Shown piece after piece: positions 1 through 8,440 of a DNA stretch of 20,408 bases. A model generated the notes under the pieces. It was not told where the DNA came from. It did no database searches and saw nothing but the letters and a program-made list of their open reading frames with translations. The position numbers and the translations under genes are program-made. Source of the DNA: Chytridium lagenaria (Eukaryota; Chytridiomycota; Chytridiomycetes; Chytridiales; Chytridiaceae); contig JAHLKC010000288.1 in the NCBI GenBank assembly GCA_025449115.1, positions 1-20,408 on the forward strand. Direction: 5' to 3'. Numbering within the stretch: position 1 is the first letter of the stretch; each line of letters opens with the position of its first letter.

Positions 1-192
1 TTACGGGGCTCTTTGTAATTGAATGTAAAAACTTAAAAATCTAATTGTAAGTGATGTAAACTTATGAGCAAGATCTCGAGAGATGACAACTAACTTATTA
101 TTAATACAGCTTATAAAACAATACATAATGATATGTGGGTGGCACTCCTGGCCTTAAGGACTTCTGACCGTGCATCCCTCATTGTCCCAACA
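1..192 (-). repeat. Reverse-oriented LTR, diverged A-like family, cut by window edge
   Basis: Read on the minus strand, this starts TGTTGGGACAATGAG and ends CAAAGAGCCCCGTAA at the window edge, so about 7-8 terminal bases (expected ACCCCTACA-like) lie outside. It aligns with the 3' half of the A LTRs: a GACAATGAG block, a GGTCAGAAG block, a TGCCACCC block, AAGTTAGTTGTCATC and the terminal GAGCCCCGTAA box. The roughly 180 bp that follow TGTTGGG in A LTRs are absent, so it is a short-LTR subfamily or an internally deleted copy. What follows at 193 is coding sequence of the C element, not a reverse polypurine tract. It is therefore a solo LTR or the 5' LTR of a minus strand element extending left. 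Candidate target site copy is CAAAC (193-197); the partner is outside the window. Confidence 0.75.
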
Positions 193-620
193 CAAACAGA
201 ATGAATACACTGGGGAAGCCTTGTCGGTTAAGCTGGAGAAGCGGGATAACCGATGGATTCTGGACTCTGGAGCCACTCACCATATGACCTTCTCGAAGGA
301 AGGTTTGCGGGGTTACCGCGTCGCGAGCAGCCACGTAAAAACTGAAGAGCACGGCGAAGGAATACGCGTGGAGGGAGTAGGAGACTTGACTCTCAGCATC
401 AAGGTCGGGAAGGCCACGCAAACGATCACGCTCAAGAACGTACTCTATATGCCGGAGCTCACGCGTAATCTCATCTTCCTGAGAGCAGCAGCGTTGCGTG
501 GCGTTGTTTTGGAGTCATCCAGCGGCAAGTATCGCCTCAGACACGTCGGATCGAACGACGTGACGGCAGAGTTCAAGGTTGAGGACAACCTGTTTTATCT
601 GGTGCAGCCAGACACCGCAG

Positions 621-719
621 CAAACACCACGATGGGTGTGAAAAGCCAGTCGCTCAACAGCGCGCAGATTTGGCATTGACAGATGGGTCACATCTCGATG
701 AAGGCGGTGAAGAAGCTTG
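621..719 (+). repeat. 99-bp C segment repeated at 9089-9187 (left copy)
   Basis: This segment matches 9089-9187 along its full length with four differences, all transitions. It encodes the end of protease and the WH..MGH zinc-binding start of integrase. The left copy is followed by LTR A1 (720); the right copy continues into family C integrase. This is far longer than a 5-bp target duplication. Confidence 0.9.
715..719 (+). repeat. Candidate target site duplication of A1 (GCTTG)
   Basis: GCTTG directly precedes the TG terminus of LTR A1. The downstream partner would follow a 3' LTR that A1 no longer has. GCTTG also occurs at 9183-9187 at the end of the repeated C segment, as expected for an unoccupied site. 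Confidence 0.55.
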
Positions 720-1117
720 TGTTTGGGTTTCAACTTTCTAGTTTGTTTTACTTACCCACATTTATGTTACTAAGTCATTTGTGCCCCCGCATTCATTCCA
801 GCCTTAATTAATTCTGAGTTTAAATTCATTATTTGTTTTGCTGCTCATACCATTTGAGTCAGCGTTAATCCCCGCATGTTTTTCCTCTTACAACTGTATC
901 TGTGACAATGAGAGATGGACGGTCAGAAGACCTTATGGCTAGGTGTGCCACCCTCAACTTACCTGTATTGTTTAGAGAAGGTTTTAATATAAGTTAGTTG
1001 TCATCAGTATTAATTAGTCGTCACCTCTGGAGACCTCGTTCACCAGTTCATTATATAATAATTAGTTTATTAAGTTTATTATTATTATTATTACAAAGAG
1101 CCCCGTAAACCCCTACA
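720..1117 (+). repeat. 5' LTR of A1
   Basis: 398 bp, from TGTTTGGGTTTC to CGTAAACCCCTACA. It aligns over its full length with the A2 LTRs at 12578 and 17416. A TATATAA at 1052-1058 could be a TATA box, but it is not kept in the A2 LTRs. A (TTA)6 run lies at 1076-1093, where A2 has a shorter, diverged version. The terminal box GAGCCCCGTAA is at 1098-1108. No 3' partner LTR remains. Confidence 0.92.
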
Positions 1118-1266
1118 CGTGGTAGCACTTCATCTGGTTGGAAGAAGGAGTGAACGATCCATTTGAGGACTAAGGAGTAGAGAACAGTAGAGAAGAGTGT
1201 GAGCATCGCAAGAAAGAAAGAATCAGTCCCAAGTCACCAAAGAAAGTAACAAGTCAACACGAGAAG
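1118..1266 (+). promoter_or_regulatory. A1 leader with primer binding site
   Basis: This is untranslated leader between LTR and gag. TGGTAGCACTT at 1120-1130 starts 2 bases after the LTR end and is the expected primer binding site. The same string holds the same place in B1 and A2. TGGTAGC complements GCUACCA, the 3' end typical of eukaryotic initiator methionine tRNA; beyond that the primer cannot be assigned. The rest is A/G-rich, up to the gag ATG at 1267, which is preceded by CAACACGAGAAG as in B1 and A2. Confidence 0.6.
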
Positions 1267-1812
1267 ATGACGAAAGAAAAGTACGACAAACCTGTGATGT
1301 TCGATGGCACACAGTTCCACGTCTGGAAGTACCGCATGGTTGGGTACCTCAAAGGCAAGGGCCTTTGGAAGATTGTCGATAAGGGCTGGACGCCCTATGC
1401 AGTCGTTGACACGCCTACAAACGCCGAGAAGAAAACTAGGTTAGAAGAGGAAGACCTGGATATGAAAGCAAAAGCGAGAATTGAATCAAGAGTGCATGAT
1501 AACATCTTACCGCTAATCCAGGATGAAATAACGGCGAAAGCAACTTGGGATAAAATCGTCGAGACCTATGAGAGAAAGGCTCAGACAAACAGAAACGCGA
1601 TTAGAAGAAAGCTCACCAAAGAGATTGCTGGAGTGCGAGAAGAAGTTATGACAACAGAAATGATGGTAATAACGAACATCAAGCTCAACCAGCAGCAGCT
1701 GGAAGAGGCCAGTTCCGTGGACGAGGACGTGGTGGATTCCGTGGTCGTGGAGGCCGCGGAAGAGGTGGTCGAGGCCGTGGTGGTTGGAACCGTGGACCTA
1801 ATGCAAGTATAG
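1267..1812 (+). pseudogene. gag: A1 gag with about 370-bp internal deletion
   Basis: The start ATG at 1267 matches the gag start of A2 (13106) and B1 (2636), giving MTKEKYDKPVMFDG. The first ~115 residues are the copia Gag N-terminal type (W-rich, HVWKYRMVGYLKG, then LWKIVDKGW). After RRKLT the sequence jumps at about 1616 to what in A2 is 13828, removing the Gag C-terminal half and the CCHC zinc knuckle. The join is out of frame. Residues after it (EIAGVREEVM... to the stop at 1810-1812) are an out-of-frame reading of the RGG segment and not a real domain. The product could not package RNA normally. Confidence 0.88.
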
Positions 1813-2118
1813 CAAGTCAGAACAACACTCAAAACAACAACAACGGAGGGAACCCAGTAGTCTTCGTTGCAGCTGTGCCAACCGTCAACATGAGTGGGGA
1901 TGGTGCGTTGCAAGGGAGAGACACTAGATGGATGTTAGATTCAGGCGCTACTCACCACATGACTTTTCAGCGCAACATCCTGACGAATTATCGCTCAATC
2001 CAGTGCAATATCAGCACTGCTGACAGTCAGAGCGAGCTCAAATCGAGAGGAGTCGGAGACTGTGAAGTGAAGATTAGAATTGGAGGTAGAACCGGAACAC
2101 TAATACTTAAAAACGTTT
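1813..2118 (+). pseudogene. A1 protease, 5' part, split by B1
   Basis: This continues in the proper pol frame with an Asn-rich spacer, then DTRWMLDSGATHHM with the catalytic Asp codon at 1938-1940. The protease continues to ILKNV, where B1 interrupts it between 2118 and 2119. Reading resumes at 7349 as LYVPNIGRNLISLG, so the two parts join exactly once B1 and one CGTTT copy are removed. Confidence 0.9.
2114..2118 (+). repeat. Target site duplication of B1, left copy (CGTTT)
   Basis: CGTTT directly precedes the TG of the B1 5' LTR. An identical CGTTT at 7344-7348 follows the CA of the 3' LTR. Confidence 0.95.
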
Positions 2119-2518
2119 TGTTGGGTTTATTCATCTTTCTATTTTGTTTTTTCACCCACATTCGTTATTTTGTCTAAGTTATTTTTCCCCCGAACCTATT
2201 TGTTTACGCGTTATTTTAAGTTTTGAGTTGATCAGTTTATTAAGCTCCTCATTCCATTTGAGGAAGCGTTAATCCCTTTAACCTTATTACTTTATGTTTT
2301 ATTTATGATACGTAATTGGAGGGATTTACGGGTCATGAGTTCTGGTGTAAATCCCCACCCTCTACATGTATTGCGAAAAGTAGTTAACATTAATACATGG
2401 AAGTTTCGTAGTAATTACCTCCCTGTCACCGCTGGAGACTCCATCACTATTCTTTATAGTTTAATTCCCTTTATTAATAATTATAATTTAATTACAATTG
2501 AGCCCCGTAACCCCTACA
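2119..2518 (+). repeat. 5' LTR of B1
   Basis: 400 bp, TGTTGGGTTTATTC to GTAACCCCTACA. It contains a perfect 9-bp inverted repeat, GGGATTTAC (2321-2329) and GTAAATCCC (2347-2355). An AT-rich stretch (TTATTAATAATTATAATTT region) lies just before the terminal GAGCCCCGTAA box, and may hold the promoter TATA, leaving a very short R/U5. Confidence 0.95.
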
Positions 2519-2635
2519 AGTGGTAGCACTTCTCCTGGTTGGAAGGAGGAGTGAATCGATCCATTTGAGGGCCGAAGAGTAAAAGAGAAAAGAGCATTCA
2601 TCCCAAGAAAGAAAGCAAGCTGTCAACACGAGAAG
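2519..2635 (+). promoter_or_regulatory. B1 leader with primer binding site
   Basis: TGGTAGCACTT at 2521-2531 lies 2 bases inside the 5' LTR and is the candidate minus-strand primer site, identical to that of A1 and A2. The remaining A/G-rich leader has the same plan as in A (GGAGTGAAT, GATCCATTTGAGG) and leads to the gag ATG at 2636. Confidence 0.6.
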
Positions 2636-2987
2636 ATGACGAAAGAGAACGACGACAAACCGGTGATGTTTGATGGGACACAGTTCCACATCTGGAAGTA
2701 CCGCATGATCGGGTACTTGAAAGGCAAAGGCCTTTGGAAGATCGTCGAGAAGGGCTGGACGCCCTATGCAGTCGTTGACACGCCTACAAATGCCGAAAAG
2801 AAGACTAGGTTAGAAGAAGAAGACCTGGACATGAAAGCAAAAGCAAGAATCGAATCCAAGTTCACGACATCATCCTACCGTTGATACAGGATGAATCCAC
2901 GGCAAAGGCAACCTGGGATAAAATAATCGAACCTATGAAAGAAAGGCTCAGACGAACAGAAACGCAATTAGACGCAAACTCACGAAC
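2636..2987 (+). pseudogene. gag: B1 gag, N-terminal part with two frameshifts
   Basis: Starts MTKENDDKPVMFDG at 2636. It carries the copia Gag N-terminal region, including FHIWKYRMIGYLKGKG and LWKIVEKGW. The open frame stops at 2882-2884 because one base is missing near 2863 (compared with A2, where AGAGTG gives RV). A second one-base loss near 2931 shifts the frame again, into that of the 2988-4937 reading frame. With both losses accounted for, gag runs without interruption into the zinc knuckle and protease, which indicates a single Gag-Pol frame in the ancestral element. Confidence 0.88.
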
Positions 2988-4937
2988 TTGAAGATGAAAG
3001 AAGAAGACGACTTGAAGACTTACATCGCGGAAGTCTCGTCAACCATTCAGCAACTGAAGGCAGCGGGGGAAGACACGGCAACCCCGCAACACATCTCCAT
3101 CCTCTTGACGACCCTCCCTGAAGCATACGACATCATTGTCAACCTTCTCGAGAACGAACCTAAAGCCGAGGCTGACTATGCCTATGTCGTTGGAAAGCTG
3201 TTAGACCATGAAACGAAACTGAAAGAGAGAAAGAAAGAAAATGAAGAGAATGAAGGCGCTCAGGCTCACGCTGCAGGACGCTACAACAATCAACAACAAA
3301 GACACCGCGGCGGCGAGGACCGAGAATGCTACAATTGCGGAAAGAAAGGTCACTTGGCAAGAGACTGCTGGAGCGCGAGAAGAAATAACGACAACAGAAA
3401 TGAAAGAGACAACGAACCTCAAGCTCAACCCGCGGCTGCAGGAAGAGGGTTTTTCCGAGGAAGAGGTCGCGGTGGTTTCCGTGGTCGAGGAGGACGCGGA
3501 AGAGGAGGTCGAGGCCGAGGTGGTTGGAATCGTGGACCTAATGCAAACCTGGCAAACCAAAACAACAATCAGAACATCAACAACGGAGGAAATCCTGTGG
3601 TCTTCGTTGCAGCAGTACCTACCGTCAACATGAGCTCGGAAGGCGGTCCGCAGACTAGAGACACCAGATGGATGTTAGACTCTGGAGCCACTCACCACAT
3701 GACGTTCCAGCGCAACATCCTGTCGAACTACCGCTCCATCCAGTGCAACATTAGCACTGCCGACAACAACAGCAATCTTGAATCCCGTGGAGTTGGTGAC
3801 TGTGAAGTGAAGATTAGAAACGGTGAAAGAACAGGAACGTTAATACTCAAGAACGTGTTATACGTACCAAACATCGGACGGAACCTGATCTCGCTTGGGA
3901 TGGCGAGAAAGAAGGATCTTGACATATTCCCGAAGGACGACGGATACGACCTTAAACCAAAGAAAGAACCGTCAGCACAAGCACTTGCAACGTTCACCTA
4001 CAGCAGCAAAGAGAATCTCATTTACCTTGATCAAGTCATCGAATTCAAGCCAAGCACCGCCTCAGCAAAGGCCGAGAAGTCTCTGACACCGCACCAGTGG
4101 CACTTGCGGATGGGTCATCTAGGAAAGAAGGGAGTGAAGAAGTTAATGAAGGTAGCAAAGGGGGTCAAGATGACGAATGAAGAAGACACTTACCTTTGTG
4201 AGGGTTGTGTTGATGGGAAAATGACAAGGACATCATTTTCTGACAAACCCGACGAGTTGAAGGCCAAGGAGCCTCTCGAGAAAATCCACGTTGACATCGT
4301 TGGACCTATGAAGACCGCGTCAAATGGCGGCGCACGTTACTTCCTCACCATCGTCGACAGCGCGACAAACTACGTTACCGTTTACCTGTGCAAGAAGAAG
4401 AATGAGTCATTCAAGTACATCAAAAGTTTTAAAGAAGAAGCCGAGAAGAAAATCAAAAGAAAACTCATTGAAATCGTGGCAGACAACGGCGGCGAATTCA
4501 ACAACAAACTAATGAAGGATTGGTGCTTAGAGCATGGGATTCGACTTACGTTCACCATGCCTTACACACCGCAACAGAACGGTGTTGCCGAACGGATGAA
4601 CAGGACCTTGAACGAGAGGTCTAAAAGCATGTTAAGCTCTTCAAAACTCGAAACGTGTTTTTGGGGTGAAGCTGTGATGGCTGCAGCTTACCTCATTAAC
4701 CGATCACCAACCCGAACGAACGAACAAGATGCAACGCCGCTTGAGAGATTCGCTGGAGTGAAACCTGACTTGTCGAGACTTCGTGGTTGGGGTTGCCTGG
4801 CACTTGTCTTGATACCCAAGCAGCAACGAAAGAAGGGAGACTTTAACGCACACGGTGTGCTCTCGTTGGGTATGAGCCGCTGGGCTATCGCCTTTGGGAT
4901 CTACAAACGAATAAGTTGGTTAGAAGCAAGTCAGTGA
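2988..4937 (+). pseudogene. B1 Gag C-terminus, zinc knuckle, RGG region, protease and integrase
   Basis: 649 codons are open. Gag C-half covers residues 1-105. The CCHC zinc knuckle C114-C117-H122-C127 (3327-3368) is complete. An Arg-Gly-rich run is at about 150-185, followed by an Asn-rich spacer. The protease catalytic D231 lies in LDSGATHH. The integrase zinc region has WHLRMGH and CEGC, and the catalytic triad is D436, D499 and E535, with 35 residues between the last two. The ATG at 2988 is internal, since the frame is open upstream. The frame is lost near 4850, where a base present in B2 is missing, so the last ~25 residues are spurious. Confidence 0.9.
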
Positions 4938-5340
4938 TTTTTAACGAGGGAGTAATGGCGGCGGAAGCAGAGAAGGGCGAATCAAAATTTGAAGGGGAGG
5001 TTCAAGAATGGAAAAACGACCTAGACTTACCGGATTACTCTACAGACTCGTCAAGCTCTGGTGGAAGTGAACTTGATACGGCGGTAAACGACGAAGACTC
5101 TGAAGATGAAGAAGATGATAATGTTAGTTATCATACACCCGATCGCGATGACGGATGAAGATGAAGAAAGAGAGGAACCTCACTCACCTACGGTTCGTCG
5201 ATCCGGTGGAAGAAGAGTTCCAAACTTCCGTGAAGACCCTGGATGAGCCTTACGAAACATCCCTTCGAAGGTCATCACGGAACAAGAAGAAACCTGGAGA
5301 GTTTTGGACGGTTAGACCATCAGCAAACACGGCATCTTAG
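4916..5340 (+). pseudogene. B1 acidic linker between integrase and RT, frameshifted
   Basis: This encodes RSKSVIF, then an Asp/Glu/Ser-rich segment (LDLPDYSTDSSSSGG, EDEEDDNVSYHTPD) in one frame to 5158. It continues through PTVRRSGGRRVPNF in a second frame and EPYETSLRRSS, KKKPGEFW in a third, ending at TAG 5338-5340. Comparison with B2 shows an extra G near 5153, an extra C near 5242 and a missing G near 5336. The region links the integrase C-terminus to RT and is present in A, B and (diverged) C. Confidence 0.82.
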
Positions 5341-6012
5341 AAGATGACGACGAACCAAAGACCTACCAGGAAGCGATGGGTAGGAAGGAAAAGGACGATG
5401 GAGGAAAGCGATGGAGGAAGAAATGAAAAGTTTGTTGAGATGGGAACGTGGAGGTGGTTCCCCGACCTAAAGGGAGAAAGATTATTAAATCAGGATGGGT
5501 GTACAAAACAAAGCGAGATGAGTTGGGAAATCTCGATAAACGAAAAGCGAGATTTGTTGCTAAAGGTACTCGCAGAAACAAGGAATCGACTATGACGAGA
5601 AATTCGCACCTGTAATCAAGCAAGCGACGTTGAGAGTGATGCTTGCGGTCGCTTGTCAAGAAAACATGGAGATTCGACAATACGACGTCAAGACCGCGTT
5701 TTGAATGGGAAGTTGGAAGATCATGAGATATATATTGAACAGCCTGAAGGATTCGTCGTTGAAGGGAAGGAAGACTGGGTGTGCCTGTGCATGAAGAGTC
5801 TCTACGGACTCGTTCAAGCACCAATGTGTTTCAACACCGACTTGAACACGTTCCAAGTCGACGAGGAGAAGTTTACTCGGTCAGCGGCGGATCCATGCCT
5901 TTACTACAAGCGAAACGGTAAGGACCTCACCTTAAAGGGGGTCTACGTCGATGATATCATAGAAGCGTCGACGAGCAAGGAGGAATTAGATCGATCAGAA
6001 AAACATTCATGA
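5341..6012 (+). pseudogene. B1 reverse transcriptase, N-terminal and palm region
   Basis: RT begins near 5360 with matches to the copia RT start of A2 (EEEMKSLVEMGTW, IKSGWVYKTKRDEL) scattered over shifted frames. 5653-6012 is open and contains KSLYGLVQAPMCFN and the catalytic YVDD at 5944-5955 (ITYVDD-type box, here GVYVDDII). One-base gaps, for example near 5575 and at AAACATTCATG near 6003, break the frame relative to B2 and A2. Confidence 0.85.
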
Positions 6013-6912
6013 GACGTTACCGAGGTACAAGAGCTTCAAGTTTTCGATACGTCCTGGGGTGGCAATGTCGATATGATCGTGTAAAAGGGAAGATTGTGGT
6101 GTTCCAGCAGAGATACATCGAAACGATGGGTCAAAAGCTGGAATTACCGAAAACTCTTTTACACTATACTCCAATGGACGCCGTGAAGAAACTCCTGAAG
6201 AACATGGAAGGGGAGATAATGAAAACGAACGAGAAGAATCAAGGATACCGACAGTACACTGGATCTTTAATGCATGCGATGATTGGAACTCGACCTGATA
6301 TAGCATTCGCGCTTGGAATGAGCGCTAGGTTTCAAGAGAACCCTTACCCAGCGCATTGGGATGCGCTTTACCGAACTTGTGGATACTTACAGCAAACGAA
6401 GCAATTGGGAATTCAGTATACTAGAAAGGACAAGCTGGAATTGGTGGGATATGCAGACGCCGACATGGGAACGGATCCAGAGACATGAAGTCAACGAGTG
6501 GTTTTGTGATCACGTTGAACGGGGGAGCTGTGGTGTGGGGAACGAAGAAACAAGCAACGACGGCTCAGTCTACCGCAGAAGCTGAATATGTTTCACTTAG
6601 TGAAGCATCGTCACATATGATATGGGTTAGCCAACTTCTGGGGGAGTTGGGTTATACGTTTAATGACCCTCCGGTGATTTACGGCGACAACACGACAGCA
6701 AATTCCCTCGCCAGCACGCCGATAATATCGCAAAGTTCGCGACACGTGGATAGAAGGTTCCACGTCATACGAGATAGGGTTAACGCAAAGAAAATACGCG
6801 TGGAGTACCTGAACACGAAGAGCAACCTGCAGACTTGTTTACGAAAGCTTTGCCGCGAACGAAGTTTGAAGAATTACGAGCAAAGTTTGGGATGGTTAAA
6901 GTGGTTGATTAA
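6009..6912 (+). pseudogene. B1 RT thumb/connection and RNase H
   Basis: 6009-6488 encodes RT after the catalytic box (FRYVLGWQCRYD, YRQYTGSLMHAMIGTRPDIAFALGM, LVGYADADMG). The RNase H begins with ADADMG, whose first Asp is catalytic in the family, and continues at 6485 with STSGFVITLNGGAVVW, STAEAEYVSLSEA and YGDNTTAN. A frameshift lies near 6482, and another near 6818 just before QPADLFTKALPR. The conserved end GMVKVVD is followed by TAA at 6910-6912, 31 bases before the 3' LTR. Confidence 0.85.
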
Positions 6913-6930
6913 AACTGCAAGGTTAGAAAG

Positions 6931-6943
6931 CTGAGGGGGAGAA
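6931..6943 (+). promoter_or_regulatory. B1 polypurine tract (plus-strand primer)
   Basis: CTGAGGGGGAGAA ends exactly at the base before the TG of the 3' LTR. The same string is found before the A2 3' LTR and, reversed, in B2. Confidence 0.9.
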
Positions 6944-7343
6944 TGTTGGGTTTATTCATCTTTCTATTTTGTTTTTCTCACCCACATTCGTTATTTTGTC
7001 TAAGTTATTTTTCCCCGAACCTATTTGTTTACGCGTTATTTTAAGTTTTGAGTTGATCAGTTTATTGAGCTCCTCATTCCATTTGAGGAAGCGTTAATCC
7101 CTTTAACCTTATTACTTTATGTTTTATTTATGATACGTAATTGGAGGGATTTACGGGTCATGAGTTCTGGTGTAAATCCCCACCCTCTACATGTATTGCG
7201 AAAAGTAGTTAACATTAATACATGGAAGTTTCGTAGTAATTACCTCCCTGTCACCGCTGGAGACTCCATCACTATTCTTTATAGTTTAATTCCCTTTATT
7301 AATAATTATAATTTAATTACAATTGAGCCCCGTAACCCCTACA
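6944..7343 (+). repeat. 3' LTR of B1
   Basis: 400 bp, TGTTGGGTTTATTC to GTAACCCCTACA, nearly identical to 2119-2518. The inverted repeat GGGATTTAC (7146-7154) and GTAAATCCC (7172-7180) is kept. Confidence 0.95.
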
Positions 7344-7348
7344 CGTTT
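7344..7348 (+). repeat. Target site duplication of B1, right copy (CGTTT)
   Basis: It is identical to 2114-2118. Removing 2119-7348 restores the A1 protease frame (KNV followed by LYVPNIG). Confidence 0.95.
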
Positions 7349-8440
7349 TGTACGTACCAAACATCGGACGGAACCTGATCTCGCTTGGGATGGCAAGGAA
7401 GAAAGAATTGGACATCTTTCCAAAAGATGATGGGTATGATCTGAAACCGAAGAAAGGACCATCAGCACAAGCGCTAGCAGCGTTCACATACAGCAGCAAG
7501 GAAAACCTCATTTACCTTGATCAAGTGTCGGAGTCTTAACCCAGCACCTCCGTTGCAAAGGCTGGGAAGCCACTATCGCCACATCAGTGGCACCTGAGGA
7601 TGGGTCATCTAGGAAAGAAGAGTGTGAAGAAGTTAGTGAAGGTTGCAAAGGGAGTCAACATGACAGATGAAGAGGACACTCACCTTGCGAAGGGTGTGTT
7701 GATGGAAAGATGACGAGAGTTTCATTCCCTGACAAACCTGACGAATTCAAAGCAAAAGAACCGCTCGAGAAGATCCATGTCGATATTGTGGTCCTATGAA
7801 GAACACATCAAACGGTGGCGCTCGTTACTTCCTAACAATTGTGGACAGCGCCACAAATTACGTGACGGTCTATTTATGCAAGAAGAAAAACGAATCAGTC
7901 AAGTACATTAAGGGCTACAAAGAAGAAGCAGAAAAACGCATTAAACAAAAACTAAAAGAGATTGTGGCGGACAACGGTGGGGAGTTCGGCAATAAAGCAA
8001 TGAAGGATTGGTGTTTGGAACATGGAATTCGACTCACCTTTACCATGCCATACACACCGCAACAGAACGGTGTTGCTGAGAGGATGAACCGGAATCTTAA
8101 CGAGCGTTCTAAAAGTATGTTAAGCTCGTCAAAACTTGAAACGCGTTTTTGGGGAGAAGCTGTAATGGCGGCGGCTTACCTCATTAACCGATCTCCTACC
8201 CGCACCAACAAAGAAGACGCGACACTACTTGAGAAATTCGCTGGGGTCAAGCCTGACCTCTCGAGGTTGCGTGTTTGGGGATGCCTCGCGCTTGTCTTGA
8301 TCCCAAAGCAGCAGAGAAAGAAAGGTGACTTTAACGCTCGCCGCTGCGTGCTTGTGGGATATAAACCGCTTGGATACCGCCTGTGGGACTTGCAAGAAAA
8401 TAAGCTGGTTAGAAGCAAGCAAGTCTGTCATTTTTGACGA
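7349..8440 (+). pseudogene. A1 protease end and integrase
   Basis: 7349-7539 completes the protease (YVPNIGRNLISLG). A stop at 7537-7539 (TAA) arose by substitution where A2 has a sense codon. The zinc region WHLRMGH follows in the same frame, then one-base losses near 7684 and 7792 shift the frame. 7796-8437 is open and holds the integrase core: VADNGG with Asp at 7970-7972 and Glu at 8078-8080, 35 residues between. The first catalytic Asp lies just upstream in the shifted part (VDIV). A 4-base duplication of CAAG type near 8416-8423 ends the frame at 8437. Confidence 0.88.

Larger units (their letters stand above)
194..719 (+). pseudogene. Family C protease and start of integrase zinc-binding region (left piece)
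   Basis: This is a fragment of copia Gag-Pol. The aspartic protease motif DSGATHH is at 263-283 (catalytic Asp codon 263-265), followed by the usual hydrophobic strands (ITLKNVLYMPEL, LTRNLIFL). The gag_pre-integrase motif WH..MGH begins near 671. The frame is broken by TGA at 677-679, where the duplicate copy at 9089-9187 has CGA, so this is a transition nonsense mutation. An open frame extends upstream into the reverse LTR from a GTG at 170, but that part is not element coding sequence; the real start lies left of the window. The piece ends where LTR A1 begins at 720. Confidence 0.85.
2119..7343 (+). mobile_element. Complete family B copia element B1, nested in A1
   Basis: 5225 bp, with two 400-bp LTRs (2119-2518, 6944-7343), a primer site, Gag-Pol remnant and polypurine tract, bounded by perfect CGTTT duplications. 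The LTRs differ at about three positions (a T/C arrangement after TTTTGTTTTT, one C in a C-run, one A/G at TTA/GAGCTC), so insertion is fairly recent. The coding region resembles family A throughout but the LTR is different. Many one- or two-base indels break Gag-Pol; I saw no substitution-type stop in it. Confidence 0.95.

Noticed and set aside
170..193. GTG start of the first plus strand frame as a gene start
   Set aside because: The first eight codons lie in the reverse LTR; homology to protease begins only after 193.
1052..1058. TATATAA as LTR promoter of family A
   Set aside because: Well placed about 65 bases before the LTR end but absent from both A2 LTRs, which are younger; kept only as a note.
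1076..1093. (TTA)6 as a CRISPR-like or other functional repeat
   Set aside because: A simple microsatellite in the A1 LTR, not preserved in A2.
2305..2526. 73-codon open frame in the B LTR, also open in the 3' LTR and in B2
   Set aside because: It spans the inverted repeat and AT-rich promoter-like part of the LTR; openness in 2119-2518 and 6944-7343 is expected from LTR identity. No recognisable domain and no start context; an alignment of many B LTRs for codon bias would be needed.
3201..3560. Minus strand Ser/Thr-rich open frames opposite gag (also 1581-1913 and 13672-14121)
   Set aside because: They are antisense readings of the RGG and knuckle coding sequence; long because Arg/Gly codons lack stops on the other strand.
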